NCBI GenBank assembly: GCA_946811695.1
Contig: OX328123.1
Coordinates: 17,326,213 to 17,390,212, forward strand
DNA from: Gonocerus acuteangulatus
Lineage: Eukaryota > Arthropoda > Insecta > Hemiptera > Coreidae
Length of the DNA: 64,000 nucleotides
Reading direction: 5' to 3'
In this document: positions 51,965 to 61,922 of the stretch, one piece after another
Layout: each line of letters opens with the position of its first letter
Position numbering within the stretch: position 1 is the stretch's first letter
Notes under the pieces: generated by a model
The model's input: only the letters and a program-made list of their open reading frames with translations
What the model was told of the DNA's origin: nothing
Databases searched by the model: none
Translations under genes and position numbers: made by a program

Positions 51965-52393
51965 ATAACTTTTGGTACTACAGACACTCTCGAAGCTACT
52001 ACCCAAATTACTGAAAGACTAGTAGAACAATACCATAATCGATTAAAACTGATACACAAACATTTACATGACCAAATTACAAACGAAAAAGAACAACGGA
52101 CTGCCAAACTCAACAAAAATAGGGAAGACCCGCCCGAAGAACACGAAACTCCCCTCTATACAAAAGCAAACACGCGAACAAAAAATCAAAATCCATATAA
52201 AGTCTCTATACTGTGCAAAGATAAAAATAGAACGTATAAAGTCCACGCAGACAATGTGCAAAGACAAAGAAAAGATTATAGCAAACCAAGAAAAAAACCA
52301 AGTGTAAACAATTCTGTTACAGATGATGATGCTGACATTGACACCTTGCCTACTACTGCACATGACTCTGATAACAGGATACAAGATAACTGA
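51965..52393 (+). pseudogene. Pol, part 3: integrase C-terminal tail (shifted frame)
   Basis: An open stretch of 142 codons in the next frame starts with ITFGTTDTLEATTQITERLV, consistent with the segment that follows the integrase core, and ends with an acidic, low-complexity tail (TDDDADIDTLP). It has no start codon of its own and only makes sense joined to the upstream frame. It overlaps the start of env by 71 bp, an arrangement usual in errantiviruses. Confidence 0.7.
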
Positions 52394-53331
52394 CCTGACA
52401 ACCTCTCCAGGTTTATCACTTCTCAGATTGCCTGACGCTTACTCGCTGACAAGATACTTTACGATAGCACATCACTTGAATTACACTAACCTCCGAAACG
52501 GAGATATTATGGTTAACAAGCAAACTCCATTGTGCTATCCAACACAATGTAATACATTTTATACTTTCACTACCTCTTCTTGACCAAACATATACTACAT
52601 ATTATTTACTTTCAACACCTGTTAAACACGAGTCTCACATAATATCAACACTATCTCCTTACTCCTTAATATTAAGGCAAAATAATTCCAGTTATGTTGG
52701 TAATTGTACATATATTTTAGATAATTTTTATTGTTCACAAATTAAGGATATAAGTAATAATTGTATAGAAAATGTATTTTTAGGTAATGTAAATTCTTGT
52801 CTCACTTCTACTGTGAAATCATCTAGTTTTATTCAGTATATTGAAGAAGCTGACATATATCTTAGTTTTAATGTAACCACTGTTCATTTATCATCAGAAA
52901 AACACCCTATCTTTCTTCCAAGTACAGCTTTACTTAAGCTATATAATAATGAGTTTATGTATGAACATCAACCTCCTGTCACACAGGTTATAGACAGCAT
53001 TGTTTTAAATATTAATACGGAACAATTAAATATTAAGTATTACAACTTGTCTTTCGAAAATTTAGAAGAACCTTTACAAGATCATATAGAGTTAGAGGAC
53101 CTGAGTTTTGTAAATAATATTCCTACAGATGTTGTACACATTATCTTATATGTTCTTATATCATACTTATTTTTAGTACACCTACTAACCCTAGCAGCTA
53201 AGTATTGTACAAGGTATCTCTACTCTCATAGACAGTTCACAGCAAAGCCTCATCTTGACATCCAGCTTCAGCCAAGAGAACCTGCACCCATCTCTTCCAG
53301 CTACTTCAGCCCTTGGCAGCTCCCAAAATAA
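52323..53331 (+). pseudogene. env-like gene, frameshifted and short
   Basis: The first part (52323-52583, 86 codons) begins with a hydrophobic signal-peptide-like stretch after an ATG run. The second part is open in another frame from the 52500s to 53331, with N-glycosylation-type sites, cysteines, and a strong membrane segment about 60 residues before its end, followed by a basic cytoplasmic tail. The two frames overlap near 52500-52583, so one small indel separates them. The combined length of about 335 codons is well below the 450-500 usual for errantivirus envelopes. I do not see a clear furin-type cleavage site. It would be a membrane glycoprotein of the retroelement particle; it is broken here. 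Confidence 0.7.
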
Positions 53332-53364
53332 TCTTCAGGGGACTTCAGATCTTCGGCAGAGAGG

Positions 53365-53579
53365 AGTTATAACAGCATCTTGACACCCATCACAATGCTG
53401 AGACAGGCAGGAAAGGATTAGCTATATAAAGCCACCTCCCCAGCCTGTCACAGCTCATTCAGTCATCACCTGTCAGTCTGTCACATGTTTATCTAAATTT
53501 TTGATTTATGCAATTATACACTTGTGCTGTATTTTACCAATAAAGTTTTTTTTAGTCATTCCGTGTACCGAGTATCTAA
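53365..53579 (+). repeat. 3' LTR
   Basis: Same sequence as the 5' LTR except for three substitutions and an added TCA within AGTCATCACC. TATATAAA lies near 53424 and AATAAA at 53539-53544. It is preceded by purine-rich GGCAGAGAGG, the likely plus-strand primer. Confidence 0.9.
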
Positions 53580-53953
53580 ATCTCGATGGAAGTCAAGCTG
53601 TAGTATAACCAGAAAACGGGGCTGGCGGTCTGGCGTGACCTAGACAACGCTGTATGGACAATGGGAGAGACTCAGAGTGTAATCTAAGTAGTGGTTTCGT
53701 AAACATATCTTATGTCTTTTTATCTTATACAATTCACTAAATTAAACAGGTACAAAAAAAAAAAAAAAAAGAGGCCCAGAGTATAGACCTAGTTTACTAT
53801 AAGTTTTGGGGGTTCCTGAATCCGAACCCGGGCTCAGAAAACCCCTGCAAGTTTTTTTTTTTTGTTTTTTTTTTTTTGCCTACCCCCGCAGAACTCATAA
53901 TTTAGGATATTTTACACAATACTTTTATTCAAGTTGTTAACCAAAATAAACGA
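53580..53953. other. no gene seen
   Basis: Unassigned sequence with an A-run (53755-53770) and T-runs near 53850-53877. Confidence 0.5.
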
Positions 53954-53967
53954 CTGTTTCCTGGGTA

Positions 53968-54313
53968 AAAAAAAAAAAAAAATCAGTCCCGTAACTGGCC
54001 ACAAGGGCCCAGAGGGACAGATACTGTAGAGGTATCTGATTCTTGACCATACGGCACACTAGGGAGATAGTGTGGTCAACACTATGCTCCGGCCGCCTGA
54101 GTTTCCCCTTGGCTGCTTCGACTGCTAGTCATTAGCACCCAAGGTACCCATTATTAATTAAAGGCTGGGTGAGCCAAGGGACGATCTGGGACCCCATATC
54201 CAACCCTCGAACGGCAGCACTAGAAGAAAAAATCTTTAGTGCACGCTCGGGTTTTGAACCTGGTCCTCCAGTTCATTAGTCGAGTGCTCTACCACTGAGC
54301 TAACCTCGTCCCT
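53968..54313 (-). mobile_element. SINE-2, tRNA-derived with oligo-T tail
   Basis: Sense (minus) strand starts GAGGGACGAGGTTAGCTCAG with A box TTAGCTCAGTGG and B-box-like GGTTCAAAACC. A ~250-bp body with CGGCCGGAGCATAGTGTTGA follows, and the element ends ACGGGACTGA plus a 15-nt T-run. Flanks CTGTTTCCTGGGTA (53954-53967) and CTGTTCCCTGGGTA (54314-54327) are a 14-bp target duplication with one mismatch, fixing the ends. The tail is T, not A. Confidence 0.85.
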
Positions 54314-54404
54314 CTGTTCCCTGGGTAGTGCCTTTTAATGCTTGAAAATACTAGTTTTTCTGAGACCTCAACGAACCCGATTGGTTCATTTGGAGCTAAG
54401 TTGC

Positions 54405-55206
54405 AGCTCTTTAAATATATGAATTTTCCCCAAAATTTTAATTTTTGTTTATATTTTTGTATTTAATATGTTTTCTGATGCATACAATCAGTGAATTCTT
54501 ATACCAAAATTGACCCAAGGCCTTTGGAGGTGAGTCTTGAACTAATGCAATCCTTAAAATACCAAAATACATCCCTTAAAAATTTCTCCATATTTGATTC
54601 GAACAATGTATCAATTGAAATAAATTAAATAATAGTCTTAAAATAAATTATTTAAGCATTCATTTTCGATTTTTTATTTATTTATTAATTAGTCTTTTAG
54701 AGCGCGCAAACGAGCGATTCACTCTTTACAAAGTTGCGATGGGTGTAAATTATAGTTTTTTCACTTTTTAGTAGTTTTAAACTTTCATTATACTATCGGC
54801 ATTTATCCCATATACATATATGTAAATATTAATTCTTAGTGACTCATTGACCTATTGATGGGTTCTACCCATCGCAACTTTGTAAAGAGTGAATCGCTCG
54901 TTTGCGCGCTCTAAAAGACTAATTAATAAATAAATAAAAAATCGAAAATGAATGCTTAAATAATTTATTTTAAGACTATTATTTAATTTGTTTCAATTGA
55001 TACATTGTTCGAATCAAATATGGAGAAATTTTTAAGGGATGTATTTTGGTATTTTAAGGATTGCATTAGTTCAAGACTCACCTCCAAAGGCCTTGGGTCA
55101 ATTTTGGTATAAGAAGTCACAGATTGTATGCATCAGAAAACATATTAAATACAAAAATATAAGCAAAAATTAAAATTTTGGGGAAAATTCATATATTTAA
55201 AGAGCT
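54405..55206. repeat. large near-perfect palindrome (340-bp arms, 122-bp loop)
   Basis: Left arm 54405-54744 and right arm 54867-55206 are inverted copies of equal length with only a handful of differences (I estimate about 98% identity). Arm ends: AGCTCTTTAAATATATGAAT outside and TTGCGATGGGT inside. The arms contain GAGCGCGCAAACGAGCGATTC near the loop. A further short copy of TAAATATATGAATTTTCCCC follows the right arm at about 55209. No target duplication or coding frame was found. Confidence 0.9.
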
Positions 55207-55449
55207 ATTAAATATATGAATTTTCCCCATTTTTTACCATTTTTCTAGAATGCTGTGAGTAAGATTAGGGTTGATATTATGTATCCGCTCTCCACATCCT
55301 TTTATCTTGAGCCACCCGCCTGTAGTAAATGGTCTTTTCTACAAAGAACCCCCTCTTTTTCACATTTTCGCATTTCAAATCAGAAACGATTTCTCTCTTT
55401 TCATCGTCAGGTTAACTATCATATTGTTCTTATCCACTTACTAATGACT

Positions 55450-55617
55450 TCTTGACCATTAGCGCCGTGATAAGTATAGGTTAACGCCCTCACTAAACAT
55501 TCCTGGTGTACCGGGGAATTGTTTCTAGCTAGCCAATCGCTGAATATGGCGGGACTCGAACCTACATCCACCGCGCGAAAACGTAGCGTTCTAGCGTCTA
55601 GTACAGGAGGTGACACT
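55450..55617 (-). mobile_element. SINE-4: different tRNA-like head with the shared tail
   Basis: The sense (minus) strand has CTAGACGCTAGAACGC (A-box region) and GGTTCGAGTCCCGCC (B box), then a distinct body (CCCCGGTACACCAGGAATG) and the tail CGGCGCTAATGGTCAAGAAG. It shares the GGCGCTAATGG module with SINE-1 and the 5S-derived SINE, but not the body. Confidence 0.6.
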
Positions 55618-55659
55618 TTTTAATATTTTTTGTACCTCATTTTTTTCATAAGTCTGTTT

Positions 55660-55890
55660 TTTTAGAGATACTCACAATGACAACTGTCTTTCTTTGCAAA
55701 ATTACCTTCACTATTGCCAAATCAGTAATTTGGGACCAGGGTAATTTCAATCGTTTGGTACTATTTGTGGGTATATTTACGGAATGGTTTTCGGTATCCA
55801 GTAAGGATCGATGAAGATTTAAAGGCATTTTTCAAAAATCCTTTTCGGAAAGGGACCTCAATAGCTAAAAACTTTTAAGAAAGTGCTGAA
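55660..55890 (+). mobile_element. HINE-A 3' remnant
   Basis: Contains GTATCCAGTAAGGATCGATG, TTTTTCAAAAATCC, a displaced GACCTCAATAGCTA and GAAAGTGCTGAAAT, the decayed order of the HINE-A 3' end. Upstream AATCAGTAATTTGGGACCAGG resembles an internal 140-bp unit. (TA)n is absent. Confidence 0.55.
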
Positions 55891-56515
55891 ATGAAAACAA
55901 AATTAAAGCACAGTAATTTTATTTTTGCACAACGTGAGGTCTACAGGTATACAAGAGTTAGAAACATCGTCTAACTACCGTGCGGTAAGCGAACAGATAA
56001 ATCTTGTTGACAGCATCATTAGTGATGGTGTCGAATCAAACAGTCTCTCCACCTAGTTCAAAGGGAGTGAACAACAAAGGCAATGCTTCTTAGTTCTCAT
56101 CTTGTCCCATGGACAATTTATACCAGGAGAACGTTTTTTTTTTTTTATTTGTTTTGAGAGACCCGTAACGTTTGGCGATGGTCTCCTTACAGTTTGGCGA
56201 TGGTCTCCTTACAGTTTATCACTATGAAAATCTGTCTCAGTCCGAAAGAAAAAGATAAATAAATAAAATGAAATAAATAATTATAAAGTATAACGAAATA
56301 AATGAAACTGAAAACAACAAAATAATAATAAATAAAGGAATAGAAAATAAATAAATATACATAGGTATATATATTATAAGGAATATGTATAAGTACTTTA
56401 AATGAAAATTATCTAAATTCGATTTTTTTTTACTTTTAATGCAGATGGAGGGCAATTGGAAATTTCATTTAGAAAAAAAAACAATAAAGCTGAACTATAC
56501 TCTACTATAAATTTT
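55891..56515. other. no gene seen
   Basis: A short direct repeat TTTGGCGATGGTCTCCTTAC occurs twice at 56170-56212. Otherwise AT-rich. Confidence 0.45.
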
Positions 56516-56519
56516 ACAT

Positions 56520-57245
56520 ATTTTATTAAATTTTTGAGTATATGTTGAGTGTTTTTAAATGTTTGAGTATTGTGTTGATGTAAGGTCTACCTGGTAATAA
56601 TATTTCAACTAAGTGGTGTGGTATTTGTAAGTTGTTTCTCAGTCTACAGTCTATAAGTATGTGTTTTACTGTAGGGTCCTCGTTACAATGTCTGCATTTT
56701 GGTTTGTCTGTTTTTTGCATAAGATGTCCGTGAGTGAGTAAGCAGTGTCAAATTCTAAGCCTGGTTAATACTACTTGTTCCCGTCTTGTGAGGTTTTCGT
56801 TCAACCAGGCTCCTGTTGTGTTTTTAATCTGTCTTAACTTTCTTTCGGATTTCGTCCATTCTTTTTGCCAGTCGTCCAATATGATGGTTTGTGCTAAGGT
56901 ACATAAATCTGATGTAGTTACGGTTTCTGAGTCTGTTAAGGGTCTCTGTGTTGCTAATTTTGCTTGTATGTCTACAGATGTACTTTGTGGTATACCAACG
57001 TGACCAGAACATCGTGACATGTTTGTGTTGACTTTGTAATTGACATAATGTAGTAAAAATTTTGACGATAAGAGGATGAGTGCTGTATATGTTTCCCATG
57101 GAAAGTAAAGAACTCAGTGAGTCCGTGCAAATTGTAATGTCGTTAGTAGTTGAGTCGTGGATGTTAGTCAGTGCGAGAAAGAGCGTTTTAAAACCTTGTT
57201 TTTGACTCGTGTACCAAATAGTCGCGCTAAATTGTACTCTATCAT
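56520..57245 (-). pseudogene. LINE ORF2 3' fragment: RNase H and C-terminal tail (I/LOA-like), second copy
   Basis: Minus-strand frames include ITICTDSLSSLLSMGNIYST (the RNase H 'TDS' region) and a degraded W-GH--IPQS segment. Then come LTRLRI and C--C...H---C (CRHCNEDPTVKHILIDC) and a tail ending TLNIYSKI. It matches the fragment at 40565-41205 in order and tail sequence but is clearly diverged. Frames are broken near 56734 and 57003. Confidence 0.75.
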
Positions 57246-57391
57246 CAAGTCAAAATTATTGTAAGGTAAAAATTGGTTAATGCGGGTTCGTTAGTTTTTT
57301 ATTGTACTATAAATGTTATAAGTTGACCAGGATGTTACAACAATGTATTTGTTTAAAGTTACATATTGCACTATTATTTCTAAAGTAACAC

Positions 57392-57460
<69 letters not shown>

Positions 57461-58019
57461 AACTGAAAATGTGTCACTCCTGCCTATGTAGGGGGAATAG
57501 CATTAACAGGACGAGTGACACGAATTCCCTCTGGTTTACAAGCTCTGATGCTAGGTACATACAGTTTTGATGGTTGATAAAGAGATATTTACCATGTTTT
57601 TCAAAGACATATCTGGAAAACACCGATTTTTGAGTTGTGTCACTTTGGAAATACTAGTGCGATATGTATCTACTTGTTTTAAATAAAAGTCCCCTTAAAT
57701 GGGACTAATTATGATCAAAAGCATAAATGAGTTCTTACAAGTTGATTTTAGTTCTTTTTTTTTATTAATTTATTTATTGTTGACCGCTACAAGGCAATAA
57801 AACAATTTAAACGTTATTTATAAGAACAATAACATAAAATCAAAAAAAGTAAAGTTTATCTGTACTGTTTATGTTTATATTCAGTTTTATTTTTAGTCAT
57901 GTGTTCATCAGTGTGTTTAAGTAGTATATGAAAGTATTAATCTTAATAGTATATATTACTCAATTTCAGATATAAAATATGAAAAATGGCTCATTATAGA
58001 GAAGTCGTCATATTCTGTC
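57246..58019. other. A-tract and unassigned DNA
   Basis: An A-run covers about 57397-57457; what it tails is not identifiable. The remainder is AT-rich with no gene. Confidence 0.45.
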
Positions 58020-58506
58020 AAATAAGTTTCTGTATTTCAAGTAATTGTAAATGTTGTCTATATATTGGCTCCTATCGGTGAGTAAGTCAGTCATGTTGTC
58101 CGGTAAGTTATAGTTCTGTCTCAGTAAACATTCTGTCAATATGTGTTTGATAGTTAAAGGAGTGTTACAAACTTCACATGTCTATCATGAGGTGTAAGAG
58201 TGTCAGCCGGGAATGACCTATTCTTAAGCGGCATAAGACAACTTCTTCTCATCTAGTTTGCCTTATGCTTGATGTCCATTCTTCGACTATTTGTTTCATT
58301 TTAGATTTGGCTTTTATATCGCGGACAAGAGTAACAACCTCTACACCCGCATTTAACATAGATTTCGCTCTGGTTTCCTTTTGATGACTGGGCAAAGCGC
58401 GTTTGTTGCGGGTGCCTCATAAATAAATAAAAATGCATCTCATGGCATATTTCATTGCAAGTTGCTCTTCTCTTTCCTTCGAAGAAATAGTCATTAATAG
58501 ATAGCT

Positions 58507-59087
58507 ATTGCATAGGCATGACACATTCAAGCTATTGTCAATTACAGCTGATTGCATAGTCATGACACATTCAAGCTAGAGTCAATTACAGCTGATTGCA
58601 TAGTCATGACACATTCAAGCTCGAGTCAATTACAGATGATTGCATAGTCATGACACATTCAAGTTAGAGTCAATTACAGCTGATTGCATAGTCATGACAA
58701 ATTCAAGCTATAGTCAATTACAGCTGATTGCGTAGTCATAGCACATTCATGCTAGAGTCAATTACAGCTGATTGCATAGTCGTGACACATTCAAGCTAGA
58801 GTCAATTACAGCTGATTGCATAGTCATAACACATTCAAGCTAGAGTCAATTACAGCTGATTGCATAGTCATGACACATTCAAGCTAGAGTCAATTACAGC
58901 TGATTGCATAGTCATGACACATTCAAGCTAGAGTCAATTACAGCTGATTGCATAGTCATGACACATTCAAGCTAGAGTCAATTACAGCTGATTGCATAGT
59001 CATGACACATTCAAGCTAGAGTCAATTACAGCTGATTGCATAGTCATGACACATTCAAGCTAGAGTCAATTACAGCTGATTGCATAG
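58507..59087. repeat. 44-bp tandem array, 13 units
   Basis: ATTGCATAGTCATGACACAT plus TCAAGCTAGAGTCAATTACA plus GCTG, repeated with exact 44-bp spacing from 58507 to a partial unit at 59079. Early units carry scattered changes; the last six or so are essentially identical, pointing to recent growth at that side. Confidence 0.95.
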
Positions 59088-59345
59088 TTCATTTTAAAAA
59101 CAGCGGTGGCTCCCCACTTCCAATATACATACTCTCCTTGTGAAATTTTCGGAAGGCACCTAAAGCTATCCTGATCCCAGCATTGTGGATACTGTCCAAC
59201 CTGTTTAAGGCCTACGGAGAGGCCTGTAAACAGGAGAGGCGTAGTCATGGCGGATCTGATGAGTCTCCTGTAAATATTCTATGAAGTCTTCCGATCAAAA
59301 CCCCACTGTGTGTCAGCGAGAACTTTCAGAACCCCTGTCTATATA

Positions 59346-59693
59346 TTAAAAAAAATCCTGTAACAGGCCACGAAGGCCCTGCGGGGCAGATTCTATCGAG
59401 ATATCAAATTCATGACCATCGGCATAGTAGGGAGATAGTGTAGTCAGTACTATGCTCCGGCCGCCTGATTTTCCCCTTGCTCCTTCGACTGCTAGGTTCA
59501 TTTGCACCAAGGTACCCATTAATAAATTAATTAAAGGCTTGGTTGGCCTAGAGACGGCCAGGGAGGCCGAATTCAACCCATGAACGAAGACACTAGAAGA
59601 GAAAAATATTTAGTGCTTGCTCGGGATTTGAACTCAGGTCCTCCAGCATATTAGGCCCGTGATCTACCACTGAGCTAACCTCGCCCCCCCCCC
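59346..59693 (-). mobile_element. SINE-2 copy with oligo-T tail
   Basis: Same family as 53968-54313. Flanked by GTCTATATA at 59337-59345 and 59694-59702. The sense strand starts in a G-run then GCGAGGTTAGCTCAGTGG, and ends CTGTTACAGGA plus T-run. A/B boxes are present. It lies inside the decayed LINE. Confidence 0.85.
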
Positions 59694-60309
59694 GTCTATA
59701 TAATTCTTCTTATTTAATCTATTTCATGTAGGAGAAGGTCTAATTTCATTAATTACACATTATTCAATTATAATATTATTATATTTACTTTCTGCCACAT
59801 GAAATACCTAGTGAAGTATAGGGTCATCATCTTATAATATTCCGTCTAATTGTTTCTATATGGTCAATCCAACTTACTTTAACATCAACCTGGAGACCTA
59901 AGAATTTAACATCGTCTAAATAGGGTATTGTTCGGGGTGAATTCGTAAAAACGTAGCTGTACTTGGATCTTGATAGGGAGAAAAGTTACTATTGAAGGAA
60001 TATCTTCGGAACAAGTAAAATAATAGTTGATGTATGCGAAAACCGAAAAATTCACGGAACATTTTTTTTTTTTTTTTGCAAAAAGTGCAGTGTTATTAAG
60101 TCTCTTGATGGAACCCCGCCATTCTCCAACTTGGCGATCTCTATTAAATGAAATGCCATGAATACAGAGATCATCCATGCCTTCAAATACCAACCAGTTG
60201 CAGAATGTTCCCTCTACCGCAAAAGCAGCAAATAGACAAAAGTGGTTTCCTGGTTTGTCCAAACCACCAACGTTATGCTATATCCACAGTAAGGTCAGAG
60301 CTTAATCTG

Positions 60310-60520
60310 GCGATCTGAGTAGCCATGAAGCCCCAAAGGGCAGATTCTAGCTGTAATCCGATATCAGATCTCTGTTAGCCCGTGTCTAATTATAGTGTAG
60401 GACAGGCTGTCATCCTAATCGAGACTACCCTGCTAACTGGCTGGGCACAGCGGTGACCATGGATACAGGACTGGCACGGGTATCTATAGGCTATTCCAGG
60501 ACAGAGTTTGACTTTAAAGT
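60310..60520. mobile_element. SINE-2-like remnant
   Basis: GTAGCCATGAAGCCCCAAAG followed by GGCAGATTCTAGCTGTAATC recalls the SINE-2 3' body, but the rest (CTGGCTGGGCACAGCGGTGACC) differs. Probably a related or older family member without a readable head. Confidence 0.35.
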
Positions 60521-60522
60521 GA

Positions 60523-60858
60523 AAAAAAGGAATTTTGTCATCTTAGCGCGTTTCCGTTCTTATCCCTACTGTTATTTGGAAAGCTTAGGATGGAAACAGT
60601 TGATGTTTTCAAATAATCTTTCCTGGACATTTTAAACGCATGTTAAAATGTAAAATACAAAGCGAATTTCTCCATGAAAGCACTTCTCAGATTGCGATAA
60701 TCGGCCAGACAGTTTGGACTCGACCTTTTTTGGGCAAAATTTCATTAAAGTATTCGATTTTTAAGCCAGCTAGAGAGCAAACAGACAAACATACACACAC
60801 ATATGGTCCTTCAAGGAGGAGCTTCATAAGAGAGCATATTCCACAGGAAAATGTTTAG
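60523..60858 (+). mobile_element. short HINE-B-like element
   Basis: Has the subterminal CATCTTAGCGCGTTTCCGTTC with a lost 5' tip, then TTTGGGCAAAATTTCATTAAAG and AGAGAGCAAACAGACAAAC, a CACACA stretch in place of (TA)n, and a 3' segment GAGCTTCATAAGAGAG where other copies have CTCATAAGCGGG. About 340 bp; a decayed or distinct subfamily. Confidence 0.5.
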
Positions 60859-61010
60859 TTTATAACTTTTTACTTAAAATAACATAAATACAAGCCTTGT
60901 CTCTGGTTTATATGGAAAGGAAGTCAGATGAAAACTAGAACTAAGCTTTCTTAACAGTATTGCCTACTTTATTTTGTTTGAAACTAGAATTTCTAATAAT
61001 ATTTGAAAAA

Positions 61011-61195
61011 GCCAACGGCCATAGCCACGTTGACTACACCGGTTCCCGTAGATCACCGAAGTTAGGCAACGTCGGGCGCGGCCAGTACCTGAATGGGTGA
61101 CCGACCACGTGCTGTTGGCATTATAGAAGGGTGGCAACCTGTAGATAGCCCGGCGCTAATGGCCAAGTTGTAGATACGCCGTAAAAAAAAAATAA
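61011..61195 (+). mobile_element. 5S rRNA-derived SINE
   Basis: Starts GCCAACGGCCATAGCCACGT; about 110 bp follow the course of a 5S rRNA with internal promoter A box AAGTTAGGCAACG and C box GAATGGGTGACCG, ending GTGCTGTTGGC. It then joins ATAGCCCGGCGCTAATGGCC, AAGTTGTAGATACGCCGT and poly-A, the tail of SINE-1. The A-rich tail and the joined SINE tail show it is a retroposed SINE (SINE3-type), not a 5S gene. Confidence 0.85.
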
Positions 61196-61287
61196 ATAAA
61201 AAAATAATAATAATTGAAAAATAATTACCTACTGTATATAAATAAAATAAATGATCATAAATAGTCATGATCTTTGAAATTTGTTAG

Positions 61288-61490
61288 GAGGCCCGGTGGC
61301 CATGAGTGTTACTAACATTCCGTGACAACGGTCGTGGGTTCGATTCCCAATAGGGGTGGTGGCTTTTCCTTAGAAAAAAGTAAAGGCATCAACCCTAGTC
61401 TGGCTACAAAATGGTGGTGACCTATAGATAACCTATCCTAAAATTCTGAGTTAATTATAATGGACGTTAAAATTTAAATAAAATAATATT
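61288..61490 (+). mobile_element. SINE-3, tRNA-like head with TTTAAATAAA tail
   Basis: GGCCCGGTGGCCATGAGTG (A-box region), CGTGGGTTCGATTCCC (B box), body GTGGCTTTTCCTTAGAAAAA and AAGGCATCAACCCTA, CCTATAGATAACC, and tail GGACGTTAAAATTTAAATAA. A second copy at 61765-61922 confirms the body. Confidence 0.75.
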
Positions 61491-61764
61491 TGTTATGAAC
61501 CGTTGACTCAATTACTAATTTCTTATTTAATTTTGGTCAGTCCTAAATAAATGCATAAATAATTTTGTTCAGGAGTAAACCCCGAATTCTAATATACTTT
61601 TTTTTTCTGAACATGTGTCTCATTTTATGTTAAAGATATTGTTTTTTATTTCTTTGTATTTTGTACTTCTTTCTGTTATAACACGAAAAGTATTCATGAT
61701 GGGGACCTTCTGGATACGTCAAAAGATTTCAAATAATATTTTATATAATTTAATAATGTTAAAA

Positions 61765-61922
61765 TTGATTCGTTGGGTCGATTCCCACTATGGGGTTGTG
61801 GCTTTTCTTTAGAAAAAATAAAAGGCATCAGCCCTATCCTGGCTAGAAAAGGGTAGTAGCCTATAGATAACCCGTCCTAAATTCGTCATTAATAATAATG
61901 GGCGTTAAAATTTAAATAAATT
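61765..61922 (+). mobile_element. SINE-3, 5'-truncated copy
   Basis: Begins near the B box (GGGTCGATTCCCAC) and continues with the same body and tail (GGGCGTTAAAATTTAAATAA) as the copy 480 bp upstream, about 85% alike by eye. Confidence 0.75.

Larger units (their letters stand above)
47240..53579 (+). mobile_element. gypsy/errantivirus-like LTR retroelement (provirus), degraded
   Basis: A 6.3-kb unit: 5' LTR, tRNA-Lys-like PBS, gag, -1 frameshift to pol (PR-RT-RH-IN), overlapping env, purine-rich tract (about GGCAGAGAGG at 53355-53364) and 3' LTR. The gene order with an env frame is that of insect errantiviruses. The LTRs differ by 3 substitutions and one 3-bp indel over about 212 bp. No clear target duplication is visible. 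Breaks: an in-frame TGA at 50992, a frameshift at about 51950-51963, a substituted integrase catalytic residue, and a frameshift in env. This copy cannot make intact pol or env products. Confidence 0.9.
58020..60290 (-). pseudogene. decayed LINE (RT to C-terminus), split by a satellite and a SINE
   Basis: Pieces on the minus strand lie in the correct order. At 59820-60000, DDVKFLGLQVDVKVSWIDHI is the RT 'FLG---D--L-W--HI' motif. At 59090-59335, mixed frames with ADTQWGFDRKTS and IHNAGIRIALGAF-like reading are the post-RT thumb region. At 58020-58440 is a weak RNase H/C-terminal region with a TC--C-NTPLTIK-like tail. A SINE-2 at 59346-59693 and a 44-bp array at 58507-59087 interrupt it. Domain identity follows from LINE family patterns; all frames are broken. 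Confidence 0.6.

Noticed and set aside
47240..53579. Target-site duplication for the provirus
   Set aside because: I compared the flanks of both LTRs at several possible boundaries and found no convincing 4-6-bp match.
58507..59087. CRISPR-like array
   Set aside because: Units are contiguous 44-bp repeats with no variable spacers, in a eukaryotic context.
61011..61120. Functional 5S rRNA gene
   Set aside because: Single copy joined to a SINE tail with poly-A, and substitutions in the 5S body; better read as a 5S-derived SINE.
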